This document shows, piece after piece, positions 6,589-13,448 of a stretch of DNA of 24,304 nucleotides (position 1 is its first letter; each line of letters starts with the position of its first letter). Made by a program: the position numbers and the translations under genes. Location: assembly GCA_009700815.1 (NCBI GenBank), contig WLLG01000005.1, positions 1-24,304 of the forward strand, in the 5' to 3' direction. Source of the DNA: Actinomycetota bacterium. GTDB taxonomy: Bacteria > Actinomycetota > Acidimicrobiia > Acidimicrobiales > Microtrichaceae. The notes below the pieces were generated by a model that saw only the letters and a program-made list of their open reading frames with translations, was not told the DNA's origin and ran no database searches.

Positions 6589-7353
6589 ATGTCATTACTT
6601 GAAGTGCAAGAGGTAGGGGTGCGCTTTGGCGGAGTCCTTGCATTAGAGAGTCTGTCTTTCTCTCTTGAAGCAGAACAGATCTGCGCTCTCATCGGCCCGA
6701 ACGGGGCTGGAAAGACCACCTTGTTCAACGTGATCTCTCGGATTTACGAGCCCTCACAGGGACAAGTTCGCTTTGACGGGCATGACTTGCTTGCCGCTCC
6801 TGCGCACAAAATCATGGATTTTGGTGTTGCTCGAACGTTTCAGAATTTGGCGCTTGTCCCAGGTCTGACAGTGCTGCAGAACGTCATGATCGGCGCCTAT
6901 GGACGGAGTCGAGGCGGTATCTGGGCGTCGACCTTGCGGCTGCCACCTGTTCGTGCGGAGGAACGTCGAGTCACGTCTCGCTCGCTGGAAATATTGGATC
7001 GCCTAGGACTGTCTGAAGTTGCTTCACGGCCATGCGCGGGGCTGCCGTATGGCACGCTCAAGCGCATCGAGTTTGCTCGCGCGCTTGCGTCCGAGCCCAA
7101 GTTGCTCATGCTCGACGAGCCAGCGAGCGGTCTGACACATGGTGAAGTCGATGAGCTTGGGCTGCTGATTCAGCAGATTCGTGATGAGTTCTCGCTCACG
7201 GTGTTATTGGTTGAGCATCACATGTCGATGGTGATGGCAATCTCGCAAAAGGTCGTTGTGATGGACCTAGGCCGAAAGATTGCCGAAGGCACGCCTGCAG
7301 AGGTTGCTCAGGACCCACGGGTGATCGCAGCGTATTTAGGGGCCCCGGCGTGA
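6589..7353 (+). CDS. livG: Branched-chain amino-acid-type ABC importer, ATPase LivG
   Basis: Cytoplasmic ATPase of a HAAT-type importer, 254 residues as usual for LivG. Walker A is GPNGAGKT (36-43), the Q-loop is TFQN with Q85, the signature is LPYGTLKR (152-159), Walker B is LLMLDEP (172-178) and the H-loop His is H210 in LLVEHHM. The signature departs slightly from the common LSYGQQRR, with Pro for Ser and Leu for Gln, but the fold motifs are intact. ATG 6589 has GGAGGG about 3-8 nt upstream. Its TGA overlaps the first GTG of livF. It heads an importer operon that also encodes LivF, LivH, LivM and a binding protein; cotranscription with mreB upstream is possible. Confidence 0.93.
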   Translation: MSLLEVQEVGVRFGGVLALESLSFSLEAEQICALIGPNGAGKTTLFNVISRIYEPSQGQVRFDGHDLLAAPAHKIMDFGVARTFQNLALVPGLTVLQNVMIGAYGRSRGGIWASTLRLPPVRAEERRVTSRSLEILDRLGLSEVASRPCAGLPYGTLKRIEFARALASEPKLLMLDEPASGLTHGEVDELGLLIQQIRDEFSLTVLLVEHHMSMVMAISQKVVVMDLGRKIAEGTPAEVAQDPRVIAAYLGAPA

Positions 7354-7447
7354 GCTCGGCAGGTGATGGCGTGAGCTCGGCAGGTGATGGCGTGAGCTCG
7401 GCAGGTGATGGCGTGAGCTCGGCAGGTGATGGCGTGAGCTCGGCAGG
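7350..7447 (+). repeat. 21-bp tandem repeat (4 copies plus 14 bp) forming the livF start
   Basis: Units at 7350-7370, 7371-7391, 7392-7412 and 7413-7433 are identical, and a fifth partial unit (7434-7447, GTGAGCTCGGCAGG) runs into livF proper. Each unit translates as VSSAGDG in the livF frame and begins with an in-frame GTG. The second half, AGGTGATGGC, can act as a Shine-Dalgarno sequence for the next GTG and also holds an out-of-frame ATG-GCG-TGA whose stop overlaps that GTG. Unit length is a multiple of three, so copy-number change keeps the frame. Confidence 0.95.
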
Positions 7448-8153
7448 GCATCTGCTTGAAGTCAAGACCCTAGGTGCCGGCTACGGAATTGTAGAGGTGC
7501 TCTTTGGGGTCGACTTGGTGGTCGATCCAGGTGAGGTTGTCGTGGTGCTCGGAGCGAACGGTGCTGGCAAGACCACCACCTTGCGAGCGATTTCAGGCAT
7601 GATCGCCGCGACAGGTCAGGTGAAGTTTTTGGGGGAATCGGTGTTGGGTCGTCGGCCGGACCAGCTAGCGAAGCGCGGTATCGCCCATGTGCCTCAGGGG
7701 CGCGGCACAGTCACGGCGCTCACTGTGGAGGAGAATCTGCGCATCGGTGCTTATGTGCGTTCAGACGATCAGATTGAGTCCGATATTCAGCAGTGGTTTG
7801 AGGCGTTTCCTCGTCTCGGTGAGCGAAAGGATCAACTTGCGGGTTCGATGTCTGGTGGTGAGCAGCAGATGCTGGCCATTGCTCGTGCGTTGATGTCTCG
7901 GCCCAAGTTGTTGTTACTTGACGAGCCCTCCCTAGGCCTTGCGCCTTTGGTCACTCATGAGGTCTTTGATCGCCTCCGTGAGATTTCGGCTTCGACTGGA
8001 ACTGCAGTGTTGTTGGTTGAGCAGAACGCAAACCTTGCTCTGGAGTTCGCTGCTCGGGCGTATGTGCTTGAGGCCGGTCGGATTGTTCTCTCGGGTAATT
8101 CCGCAGACCTTCAGGGCGACGCGGCAATCCAGAAGGCGTATCTCGGTGTCTGA
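7350..8153 (+). CDS. livF: Branched-chain amino-acid-type ABC importer, ATPase LivF, repeat-extended N-terminus
   Basis: Second ATPase of the importer. Motifs are GANGAGKT (Walker A), PQGRG at the Q-loop, the MSGGEQQMLAIARAL signature, LLLLDEPSLGLAP (Walker B and D-loop) and LLVEQN. From GTG 7350, which overlaps the livG stop, the product is 267 residues, of which the first 28 are four VSSAGDG repeats. From GTG 7434, the last of five in-frame GTG codons, it is 239 residues, the normal LivF size. Either or several starts could be used, since each GTG is preceded by AGGTGATGGC or the livG end. The repeat segment has no counterpart in LivF proteins I know. A hairpin and a 20-codon ORF lie before livH. 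Confidence 0.92.
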   Translation: MSSAGDGVSSAGDGVSSAGDGVSSAGDGVSSAGHLLEVKTLGAGYGIVEVLFGVDLVVDPGEVVVVLGANGAGKTTTLRAISGMIAATGQVKFLGESVLGRRPDQLAKRGIAHVPQGRGTVTALTVEENLRIGAYVRSDDQIESDIQQWFEAFPRLGERKDQLAGSMSGGEQQMLAIARALMSRPKLLLLDEPSLGLAPLVTHEVFDRLREISASTGTAVLLVEQNANLALEFAARAYVLEAGRIVLSGNSADLQGDAAIQKAYLGV

Positions 8154-8156
8154 GGG

Positions 8157-8203
8157 CATGCAGGTAGTCGAGGCAATTTTGAGAGCGGACGTAGTTCTGC
8201 ATG
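8157..8203 (+). repeat. Inverted repeat CATGCAG / CTGCATG in the livF-livH gap
   Basis: CATGCAG (8157-8163) and CTGCATG (8197-8203) are perfect 7-bp arms separated by 33 nt. The structure would fold just upstream of the livH start (8217) and could tune the ratio of ATPase to permease, or it may be chance. Confidence 0.3.
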
Positions 8204-8220
8204 ATTGGTTGGATTCATGA
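8158..8220 (+). CDS. Possible 20-residue bridging ORF between livF and livH
   Basis: ATG 8158 lies 4 nt after the livF stop and opens a 20-codon frame (MQVVEAILRADVVLHDWLDS) whose TGA (8218-8220) overlaps the livH ATG as ATGA. AGGG sits almost directly before the ATG, closer than usual. It could carry terminating ribosomes across the 63-nt gap. It resembles no known peptide and may be fortuitous. Confidence 0.25.
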   Translation: MQVVEAILRADVVLHDWLDS

Positions 8221-9101
8221 GGGACTTTCTTCAGATTCTTCTTGTGGGAATCGGCGACGGTGCGGTGTACGCGATGCTGGGCCTTGGGCTCGTGGTGATC
8301 TACCGCTCTACTGGATTATTGAACTTTGCCCAGGGTGAGATGGCAATGTTCTCGACGTTCATCGTTTGGACTATGTGGAGTCTGGGATTGCCGATGTGGT
8401 TGGCCATTCTGGGCGGAATGGCCGGAGGTTTCTGCGTTGGTGCTTTGGTGCATCAGGTTGCGGTTCGGCCCGTAGGCGATCCGCATGAAAAGCCGCTCGC
8501 AGTGGTGATTGTTACCATCGGACTTTTTCTAGGCCTGAACGGCGCAGCTCAGCTTATTTGGGGAACTCTTGATCGCAGTATGCCTCCGCTGTTTGGCCGC
8601 GGTCAGGTCACAGTCTTTGGGGTAGCGGTTGCTTGGCAGAAAATCGGTGCAGTCATCGTGCTCGGCGTGATGGTGCTGCTCTTTTATCTGTTGTTTCAGC
8701 ACACCAAGCTTGGTTTGGCCATGCGTGCTGTGGCTTCCAATTCGGAGTCTGCCTCACTCGTTGGCATCCCGGTTCCACGTTTATTGATGCTCGGATGGGG
8801 ACTCGCTGCTGCAGTGGGAACTGTGGCTGGAGTCTTTATCGCTCCAAACCTTGGCCTCGGAACAAACCTGATGCAGCTCACCTTGATCTTCGGTTTTGCG
8901 GCGATCACTCTTGGCGGTTTTGATTCCCTTGTTGGTGCAGTGGTTGGCGGCTTTGTGGTGGGAGCGCTCTCTTCGGTGATGCCTCGATACATCACGATTT
9001 TTGAAAAGATGCCGCTAGCCCCAGCGTTTATTTTGATTCTGGCAGTGTTGCTGTTCAGGCCAGAGGGCCTCTTTGGCAAGAAGCAGGTGACCCGCGTATG
9101 A
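8217..9101 (+). CDS. livH: Branched-chain amino-acid-type ABC importer, permease LivH
   Basis: Inner-membrane permease of 294 residues with about eight hydrophobic segments. The LivH landmarks are ILLVGIGDGAVYAMLGLGLVVIYRSTG at the N-terminus and LLNFAQGEMAMF soon after, and GLAMRAVASNSESASLVGI is the cytoplasmic coupling loop that contacts the ATPases. The end RPEGLFGKKQVTRV is also typical. ATG 8217 is chosen because the family begins close to this point; TTG 8205 four codons upstream is possible. The Shine-Dalgarno match is weak (GGTTGGA), which fits coupling from an upstream reading frame. Its TGA overlaps the livM ATG (ATGA). Confidence 0.92.
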   Translation: MRDFLQILLVGIGDGAVYAMLGLGLVVIYRSTGLLNFAQGEMAMFSTFIVWTMWSLGLPMWLAILGGMAGGFCVGALVHQVAVRPVGDPHEKPLAVVIVTIGLFLGLNGAAQLIWGTLDRSMPPLFGRGQVTVFGVAVAWQKIGAVIVLGVMVLLFYLLFQHTKLGLAMRAVASNSESASLVGIPVPRLLMLGWGLAAAVGTVAGVFIAPNLGLGTNLMQLTLIFGFAAITLGGFDSLVGAVVGGFVVGALSSVMPRYITIFEKMPLAPAFILILAVLLFRPEGLFGKKQVTRV

Positions 9102-10177
9102 GCGCCACCGCTACCACCGGTGCTTCTGCTCACCGTAGCCCTGGCGACTGGGCACTCAAGGTTGCTCCTTGGGTTGTCCTGTTTGTGATTCTTGCGATTG
9201 TGCCGTTTCAGTTTCCGTCTTTCCGGGTAGAGCAATTTTGTTTCTGGATGACCTTGGCGATCGCTGCTTGCGGACTGAATCTACTGACGGGGTATAACGG
9301 CCAAATCTCGGTGGGCCACGGGGCTTTGTTCGGGATTGGTGCGTACACCACAGGAATATTGATCACCGAATTTGGAGTTCCCTTGTTCGGCGCAACCGTG
9401 GCATCAGCCGTGCTGTGTTTCGCCACAGGGATACTGATTGGATTGCCAGCACTGCGTATAAAGGGGCTCTACTTGGCCCTCGTCACCTTGGCAGTGGCCA
9501 CCCTGTTCCCACTTCTTTTGGAGCAGTTCAGCGCGATCACGGGCGGCAGCGGTGGACTGCAGATTACAAGCCCGCAGCTCTATCGGGGGGAGATGCGAGA
9601 GCGGCCAATTCGCTTGGAGTCCCCTGTTGCCGGGCTAGAAAATGACCAGTGGAAGTACTTCGTGTTCCTAGGTATCACCGTTGTGATCTTCATCTTGTCT
9701 CGCAACTTGATTAAGAGCAGGGTGGGGCGATCGTTGGTTGCAGTTCGCGACAATGAAGTTGCTGCTGAATCCTCGGGAATCCCGGTATCGCAAGTGAAAA
9801 TAGTGACGTTCGGTTTGAGCGCCGCAATTGCTGGAATCGGTGGATCGTTGTTTGCCCTCGATCAGGGGCAGCTCTACCCGAGTTCGTTCACCATCGTCTT
9901 GTCTATCTACATCCTTGTGGCGGTTGTAGTGGGTGGGGCGGCAAGCATTATCGGCCCTGCAATTGGAGCAGTTTTTTATGGCCTGTTCTCGGACGTGATT
10001 GTTCAACAGATGCCTGATCGGATTCAGCCCGCTCGGGCAGTTATCCTTGGAGTTTTGTTGATCTTGTTAATGCTGCTCGCACCGGGTGGGATAGTTGGGG
10101 GGTTTCGGACGCTGCAGGCCAAGTGGTCGGCCCGAAGAAGTTCTGCCCTCAACTCAGGTCCAGACCCGATTGTGTAA
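9098..10177 (+). CDS. livM: Branched-chain amino-acid-type ABC importer, permease LivM
   Basis: Second permease of the importer, 359 residues. After an N-terminal extension of about 20 polar residues (SATATTGASAHRSPG) come about ten hydrophobic segments. Diagnostic stretches are GLNLLTGYNGQISVGHGALFGIGAYT, LRIKGLYLALVTLAVATLFPLLLEQ, TGGSGGL and the coupling loop GRSLVAVRDNEVAAESSGIPVSQVK. The start overlaps the livH stop by ATGA. LivH and LivM would form the heterodimeric channel served by LivG and LivF. The C-terminal tail is short and basic (AKWSARRSSALNSG). Confidence 0.93.
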   Translation: MSATATTGASAHRSPGDWALKVAPWVVLFVILAIVPFQFPSFRVEQFCFWMTLAIAACGLNLLTGYNGQISVGHGALFGIGAYTTGILITEFGVPLFGATVASAVLCFATGILIGLPALRIKGLYLALVTLAVATLFPLLLEQFSAITGGSGGLQITSPQLYRGEMRERPIRLESPVAGLENDQWKYFVFLGITVVIFILSRNLIKSRVGRSLVAVRDNEVAAESSGIPVSQVKIVTFGLSAAIAGIGGSLFALDQGQLYPSSFTIVLSIYILVAVVVGGAASIIGPAIGAVFYGLFSDVIVQQMPDRIQPARAVILGVLLILLMLLAPGGIVGGFRTLQAKWSARRSSALNSGPDPIV

Positions 10178-10225
10178 CAGCCTGTAGCAGTAGAACTCAG
10201 ACCGCCCACAACCCTTACCCACATC

Positions 10226-10231
10226 TAGCAT
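10226..10231 (+). promoter_or_regulatory. Putative -10 box (TAGCAT) for the binding-protein gene
   Basis: TAGCAT lies within the 82-bp gap after livM and would start transcription near 10238, leaving a leader of about 22 nt with a good Shine-Dalgarno sequence. The surrounding 11-mer CTAGCATCAAG is identical to 5140-5150. A separate promoter would allow extra binding protein relative to the permease. Confidence 0.35.
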
Positions 10232-10259
10232 CAAGTTCCCCACCCCAATAGGAGTAGAG

Positions 10260-11600
10260 ATGAAAAAAACCTCGGTACAAGTCAGCGCAGCACTGCTGCT
10301 CGGTTTCGCCCTGATCGGTGGAGCTTGCGGAGGGCGCGATGATTCCTCCTCGAGTGAGTCAACTGAGACCACAGCTAGCGACTCAACAGAAGCCGCATTT
10401 ATTGACCCGGCTGCGGATTGCACTGATTACAAGGGCACGCAAGGCGTTACGGGGGACACCATCAAGATCGGTACTGTCCGACCCGAGTCTGGCTCATATG
10501 CCATTTACGACAATGTCACCAAGGGCCTCGAGGCCTACTTCAAGTCGGCCAACGCCGCTGGTGGGCTTCCTGCAGCAGACGGCAAGAAGTACCAGGTTGA
10601 ACTCATCAAAAAGAATGACGAGTACGACCCAGCCAAGACTCCGGCCTTGGTCAAGCAACTTGTCGAAGAAGATGGCGTGTTTGCTCTAGTCGGCAACATC
10701 GGCACCGAGACCAACAAGTCCGTTCGCGATTACCTCAATGAGAACTGCGTTCCCAACATTGCCCTTGCTACGGGCTCTACTCAGTGGGGAGACGCGAATG
10801 CATACCCGTGGTACATCTCGGGTCTGCCCTCGTATGCAACAGAGGCGAACGCTTGGATTAGCTATCTCGAAGAGGTCAACCCAACAGCCAAGATTGCGTT
10901 GCTGTACCAGGATGACGATTTTGGCCAGAGCTATAAGGCCGCCATCGAGAAGGCAATCGAAGGAACCAAGATCACCTTGGTTGGGGAAGAGGGATTCAAC
11001 CCGCTCGCAGGTAGTACCACAGAGGCCTCGGTCGCGAAGCTGTCGCAGTCGGGCGCAGATACCTTCATCGTGGGTGTCGGCGGAACTGCCTGTCCGCTGA
11101 CGCTGTCCTTTGTGCCCACAACTTGGACTCCCATGACCATGATTTCAGTCACCTGCGCTTCGAAGACAGCTCTGGCCCTAGCAGGAGGCAAGGATGAGGG
11201 CGTGTACATGGCTCAGCCCACGCTTGACCCTGCTGACCCTGCTGATCAGACCAACCCGAAGGTGGTGGAATTCGCGACTCAGGGTGCGGCCGCTGGCCTA
11301 GATGAGGCACAGATTCAGGGTGGCATTGCGTCAGTTGGTTGGGGCTTTGGATCCATGTTTGCTCTGGGACTCAAGAACGCAACCACTGTTGATCGCGCTG
11401 CGGTCATGAATGCCTTGTATTCGCTCAAGGACACCACCTTTGGTCTCATCCGTGACGAGGTCACTGTGAACACTGATGGCGCCAAAGACCCGTGGGCCAT
11501 TGAAGGATTCAGAATCGTTCAGCGTGAGAACGGTGCATGGGTTGAGAAGGCGCCTGTGACCAACGAAGAGGGCAAGTCGAATAGCTTCGCCGGTCAGTAA
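10260..11600 (+). CDS. ABC importer substrate-binding lipoprotein (LivK/Peripla_BP_6 type)
   Basis: Extracytoplasmic ligand-binding protein of 446 residues. A lipoprotein signal peptide (MKKTSVQVSAALLLGFALIGGAC) ends at C23 with I-G-G-A before it, followed by a Ser/Thr/Glu-rich linker (about 24-50). The two-lobed domain begins GDTIKIGTVRPESGSYAIYDNVTKGLEAYF and includes ALVGNIGTETNKSVRDYLNENCVPNIALATG and KIALLYQDDDFGQSYK, all typical of Leu/Ile/Val-type receptors. Cysteines within the domain may form disulfides. The ligand cannot be inferred: relatives bind branched-chain amino acids, amides, urea or aromatic acids. ATG 10260 has AGGAG 7 nt upstream. It is the last gene of the importer cluster; a hairpin follows at 11637-11669. 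Confidence 0.92.
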   Translation: MKKTSVQVSAALLLGFALIGGACGGRDDSSSSESTETTASDSTEAAFIDPAADCTDYKGTQGVTGDTIKIGTVRPESGSYAIYDNVTKGLEAYFKSANAAGGLPAADGKKYQVELIKKNDEYDPAKTPALVKQLVEEDGVFALVGNIGTETNKSVRDYLNENCVPNIALATGSTQWGDANAYPWYISGLPSYATEANAWISYLEEVNPTAKIALLYQDDDFGQSYKAAIEKAIEGTKITLVGEEGFNPLAGSTTEASVAKLSQSGADTFIVGVGGTACPLTLSFVPTTWTPMTMISVTCASKTALALAGGKDEGVYMAQPTLDPADPADQTNPKVVEFATQGAAAGLDEAQIQGGIASVGWGFGSMFALGLKNATTVDRAAVMNALYSLKDTTFGLIRDEVTVNTDGAKDPWAIEGFRIVQRENGAWVEKAPVTNEEGKSNSFAGQ

Positions 11601-11633
11601 TTCGTCATCTGTGTAGCTAACTGAATTGTTGCT

Positions 11634-12263
11634 TTAGAGCTGCTCGCCGAGTTCGATGGCGAGCAGCTCTTCTGCTGCCTGGCGCACCTGCAAGTCTCGG
11701 TCTTGGGTCAGTTTTCTGAGCATGGCCGTTACCTGTGGACCCTCGAAAGCAGCGAGTGAAAGTACTGCTCGCCTGCGCACGGTGGCCCGATCAGAACATC
11801 CTGCAATGACGGCAGGCAAACCGGCTGGGTTGCCAATTGACCCTAGGGCTGCAACTGCAGCTTCACGACACAGTGCATCTTCATGAGCGCCCGCTAGTTG
11901 GCAGAGAACTTGCACAGTCTCAAGGTCTGCGTCGGTTCGTTCGCCGCAGGCAAAGGCGGCGACTTCTACAACCGAATCATCTGAATCACTCAGGAGCTGT
12001 CGGAGTTCCATCTGGGCCGAGTCATACGAAGCAGCAATGACAGCTGCTCGCCGGCGCGTGACTGCTGCAGGATCGGTCAGGCCTGCTATGAGATCTTCGC
12101 TGCTGAGCCTGCCCATCCGTTGCATCGCGGCGAGAGCAGATGCGCGAACCTCTGCATCTGTGTCTAACAATCCTGCTTGGGCCACCGAGAGCTGGCCCAA
12201 GTGGCCTGCAGTCACAACGCTGCGACGGCGAGATGCAGAGTCGTCATCTGAGTTGAGTGTCAT
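11634..12263 (-). CDS. HEAT-repeat protein
   Basis: A 209-residue soluble alpha-helical repeat protein. At least four to five HEAT-like helical pairs are visible: DTDAEVRASALAAMQRMG, DPAAVTRRRAAVIAAS, SDDSVVEVAAFACGE, EDALCREAAVAALGSIG, DRATVRRRAVLSLAAFEG and DRDLQVRQAAEELLAI, each with the Asp, Val-Arg and Ala pattern. Such proteins are generally scaffolds for protein partners and no enzymatic motif is present. ATG 12263 has GAGGA about 12 nt upstream. The gene is convergent with the importer operon (33-nt gap) and divergent from the Ala/Pro-rich protein gene. Its last 11 codons form half of a strong hairpin. Partner unknown. Confidence 0.8.
   Translation of the reverse strand: MTLNSDDDSASRRRSVVTAGHLGQLSVAQAGLLDTDAEVRASALAAMQRMGRLSSEDLIAGLTDPAAVTRRRAAVIAASYDSAQMELRQLLSDSDDSVVEVAAFACGERTDADLETVQVLCQLAGAHEDALCREAAVAALGSIGNPAGLPAVIAGCSDRATVRRRAVLSLAAFEGPQVTAMLRKLTQDRDLQVRQAAEELLAIELGEQL
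11637..11669. terminator. 12-bp perfect hairpin between the importer operon and the HEAT gene
   Basis: GAGCTGCTCGCC (11637-11648) and GGCGAGCAGCTC (11658-11669) pair perfectly around a 9-nt loop. The hairpin lies inside the 3' end of the HEAT coding sequence and 36 nt past the binding-protein stop. No U-tract follows on either strand, so bidirectional termination or transcript protection is inferred from position and stability. Confidence 0.5.
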
Positions 12264-12327
12264 GAGCTTTCTGTTCCTCGGCTTTCCACAAGAGACTCAG
12301 CGCGGAACACGGTTGAGTAATTTTGGT

Positions 12328-12344
12328 GTTTGGGCGCCCCAAAC
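12328..12344. promoter_or_regulatory. Inverted repeat GTTTGGG-CGC-CCCAAAC, candidate operator
   Basis: Perfect 7-bp arms lie in the 134-bp gap between the divergent HEAT and Ala/Pro-rich protein genes, ending 15 bp before TACACT (12360-12365), a TANNNT box that would serve the latter gene. No -35 match is visible, so an activator or repressor site here is plausible. Confidence 0.3.
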
Positions 12345-12397
12345 AACCTCCGAGACCCCTACACTGTAAGTCGCATACCTATCAAGAGGAGCGGTTC

Positions 12398-12949
12398 GTG
12401 TCGCAGCACATGGTTATCTTTCAAAATCCAGATGGCGATCCTGGCTACAACCAGTTCGAGTCAATCGATGAGGCTGTGAGCTTCGTTGAAAAGATCCGTA
12501 ATGATCAAGGAGTGGACAGCGTCCGAATCTTTGAGTTGAACGAGGTTAAGTTTGAACTCAAGCCGTATTACAAGGTCAAGCTGCAGGCTTTGACCACGGG
12601 TTCTGCACCTGCGCAGGCACCAGCACCGGCCCCAGCGGCTGCACCGGCACCCGCTCCGGCTCCAGCGCCAGCTGCTGCCCCGGCTCCCGCACCCGCACCC
12701 GCACCCGCTCCGGCACCTGCACCCGCTCCGGCACCAGCGCCAGCGCCAGCTGCTGCACCGGCACCCGCGCCAACTCCGGACCCGGCGTTTAGTCCTTTTG
12801 CTTCGCCGTCTGCGCCAGCACCTGCGCCAGCACCTGCACCAGCGGCTGCACCGGCACCTGCACCTGCCCCAGCAGCCGCACCAGTTCCGCCAGCGGATCA
12901 GCCGGCTGAAGAGAGCCAGCCCACCCGCCGTGGATTGTTTGGTCGATAA
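12398..12949 (+). CDS. Small N-terminal domain with long Ala/Pro tail and GLFGR end
   Basis: A 183-residue protein I do not recognise. Residues 1-65 look like a compact alpha/beta domain (SQHMVIFQNPDGDPGYNQF, DEAVSFVEKIRN, SVRIFELNEVKFELKPYYKVKL). Residues about 70-165 are almost wholly Ala and Pro, broken only by a short segment around DPAFSPFASPS, and the end is basic and hydrophobic (PTRRGLFGR). The tail should be an extended spacer, holding the GLFGR end away from the domain. GTG 12398 is preferred over the longer frame from 12323: AAGAGGAG lies 6 nt upstream, and the upstream codons cover the promoter-like region. The Ala/Pro DNA consists of degenerate GCACC/GCTCC/GCGCC units prone to length change. 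Confidence 0.8.
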   Translation: MSQHMVIFQNPDGDPGYNQFESIDEAVSFVEKIRNDQGVDSVRIFELNEVKFELKPYYKVKLQALTTGSAPAQAPAPAPAAAPAPAPAPAPAAAPAPAPAPAPAPAPAPAPAPAPAPAAAPAPAPTPDPAFSPFASPSAPAPAPAPAPAAAPAPAPAPAAAPVPPADQPAEESQPTRRGLFGR

Positions 12950-13007
12950 ACAGCTGAGGAGCCGAGTTGCTTAGCCACTCGGAACTCACTCAAGTCTTAT
13001 GGTCGCT

Positions 13008-13030
13008 GTGCCCGGGTTCTGCCCGGGCAC
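13008..13030. terminator. 9-bp GC-rich hairpin between convergent genes
   Basis: GTGCCCGGG (13008-13016) and CCCGGGCAC (13022-13030) pair around TTCTG. It lies between the ends of the Ala/Pro-rich gene (12949) and the two-TM gene (13089), a natural place for a shared terminator. A weaker CCGAGT/ACTCGG dyad sits at 12962-12982. There is no clear U-tract. Confidence 0.55.
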
Positions 13031-13088
13031 TTGCGCGTCTGATGACATGCTCGTCTGGGACTACTTCGTGACTCAGTTAGGGGAGTGA

Positions 13089-13448
13089 CTAGGTGACTAG
13101 AAAAACAACGCCAACGAGCACCACGCTCAGTACCACGCCAATGATTGCGGCGATACCAATCACAGTTAGCGCTAGGAGCAAGGTTGATCGTGCGCGAACG
13201 GCCGGGGTAATGGTTACATCTCGTGCTCTCCGACCCCGGATTGGCCCCCCTTCGGAATCAGATTCGTCAAGGTCTTCTTCTTGGACTGAACCAAACCTGC
13301 TGGGGATTGCCTCAGTAAATTCACCTGACGCAACTCCTTGAGTCAATCCCGTGGCAGGCTGAGGGAGCGGACGACGTCCAAACAGGGCGTATCCAAAGCC
13401 AAGGGCGCTCAGCACCACTATCAGGATTCCAACGAACAGCGTGAACAT
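13089..13448 (-). CDS. Two-TM membrane protein of unknown function
   Basis: A 119-residue protein with one membrane segment at each end (about residues 2-23 and 88-117). They are joined by a cytoplasmic-size hydrophilic loop that is acidic in the middle (VQEEDLDESDSEGG) and basic near both membranes (GRRPL; RGRRARD). No family is recognised. ATG 13448 is chosen because the first membrane segment starts there; the open frame continues upstream to 13586 but would overlap the PDZ-Lon gene heavily with unconvincing residues. TAGTGT lies 10 nt before the ATG. Its start codon shares CATG with the start of the divergent protease gene, so expression of the two is probably interdependent. Confidence 0.65.
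   Translation of the reverse strand: MFTLFVGILIVVLSALGFGYALFGRRPLPQPATGLTQGVASGEFTEAIPSRFGSVQEEDLDESDSEGGPIRGRRARDVTITPAVRARSTLLLALTVIGIAAIIGVVLSVVLVGVVFLVT

Noticed and set aside
7196..7465. Minus-strand frame with SPAELTP repeats
   Set aside because: It only reflects the 21-bp livF start repeat read backwards; there is no promoter or ribosome site.
12323..12397. Upstream extension of the Ala/Pro-rich protein from GTG at 12323-12397
   Set aside because: The region holds a palindrome and a -10-like box, and a strong Shine-Dalgarno sequence precedes GTG 12398.
12600..12900. Repetitive tract considered as a CRISPR array or non-coding satellite
   Set aside because: There are no fixed repeat-spacer units; it is an in-frame Ala/Pro coding tract with degenerate codons.
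13008..13030. GC-rich hairpin considered as part of a tRNA
   Set aside because: There is no anticodon arm, acceptor stem or T-loop around it; a simple terminator-like stem explains it.
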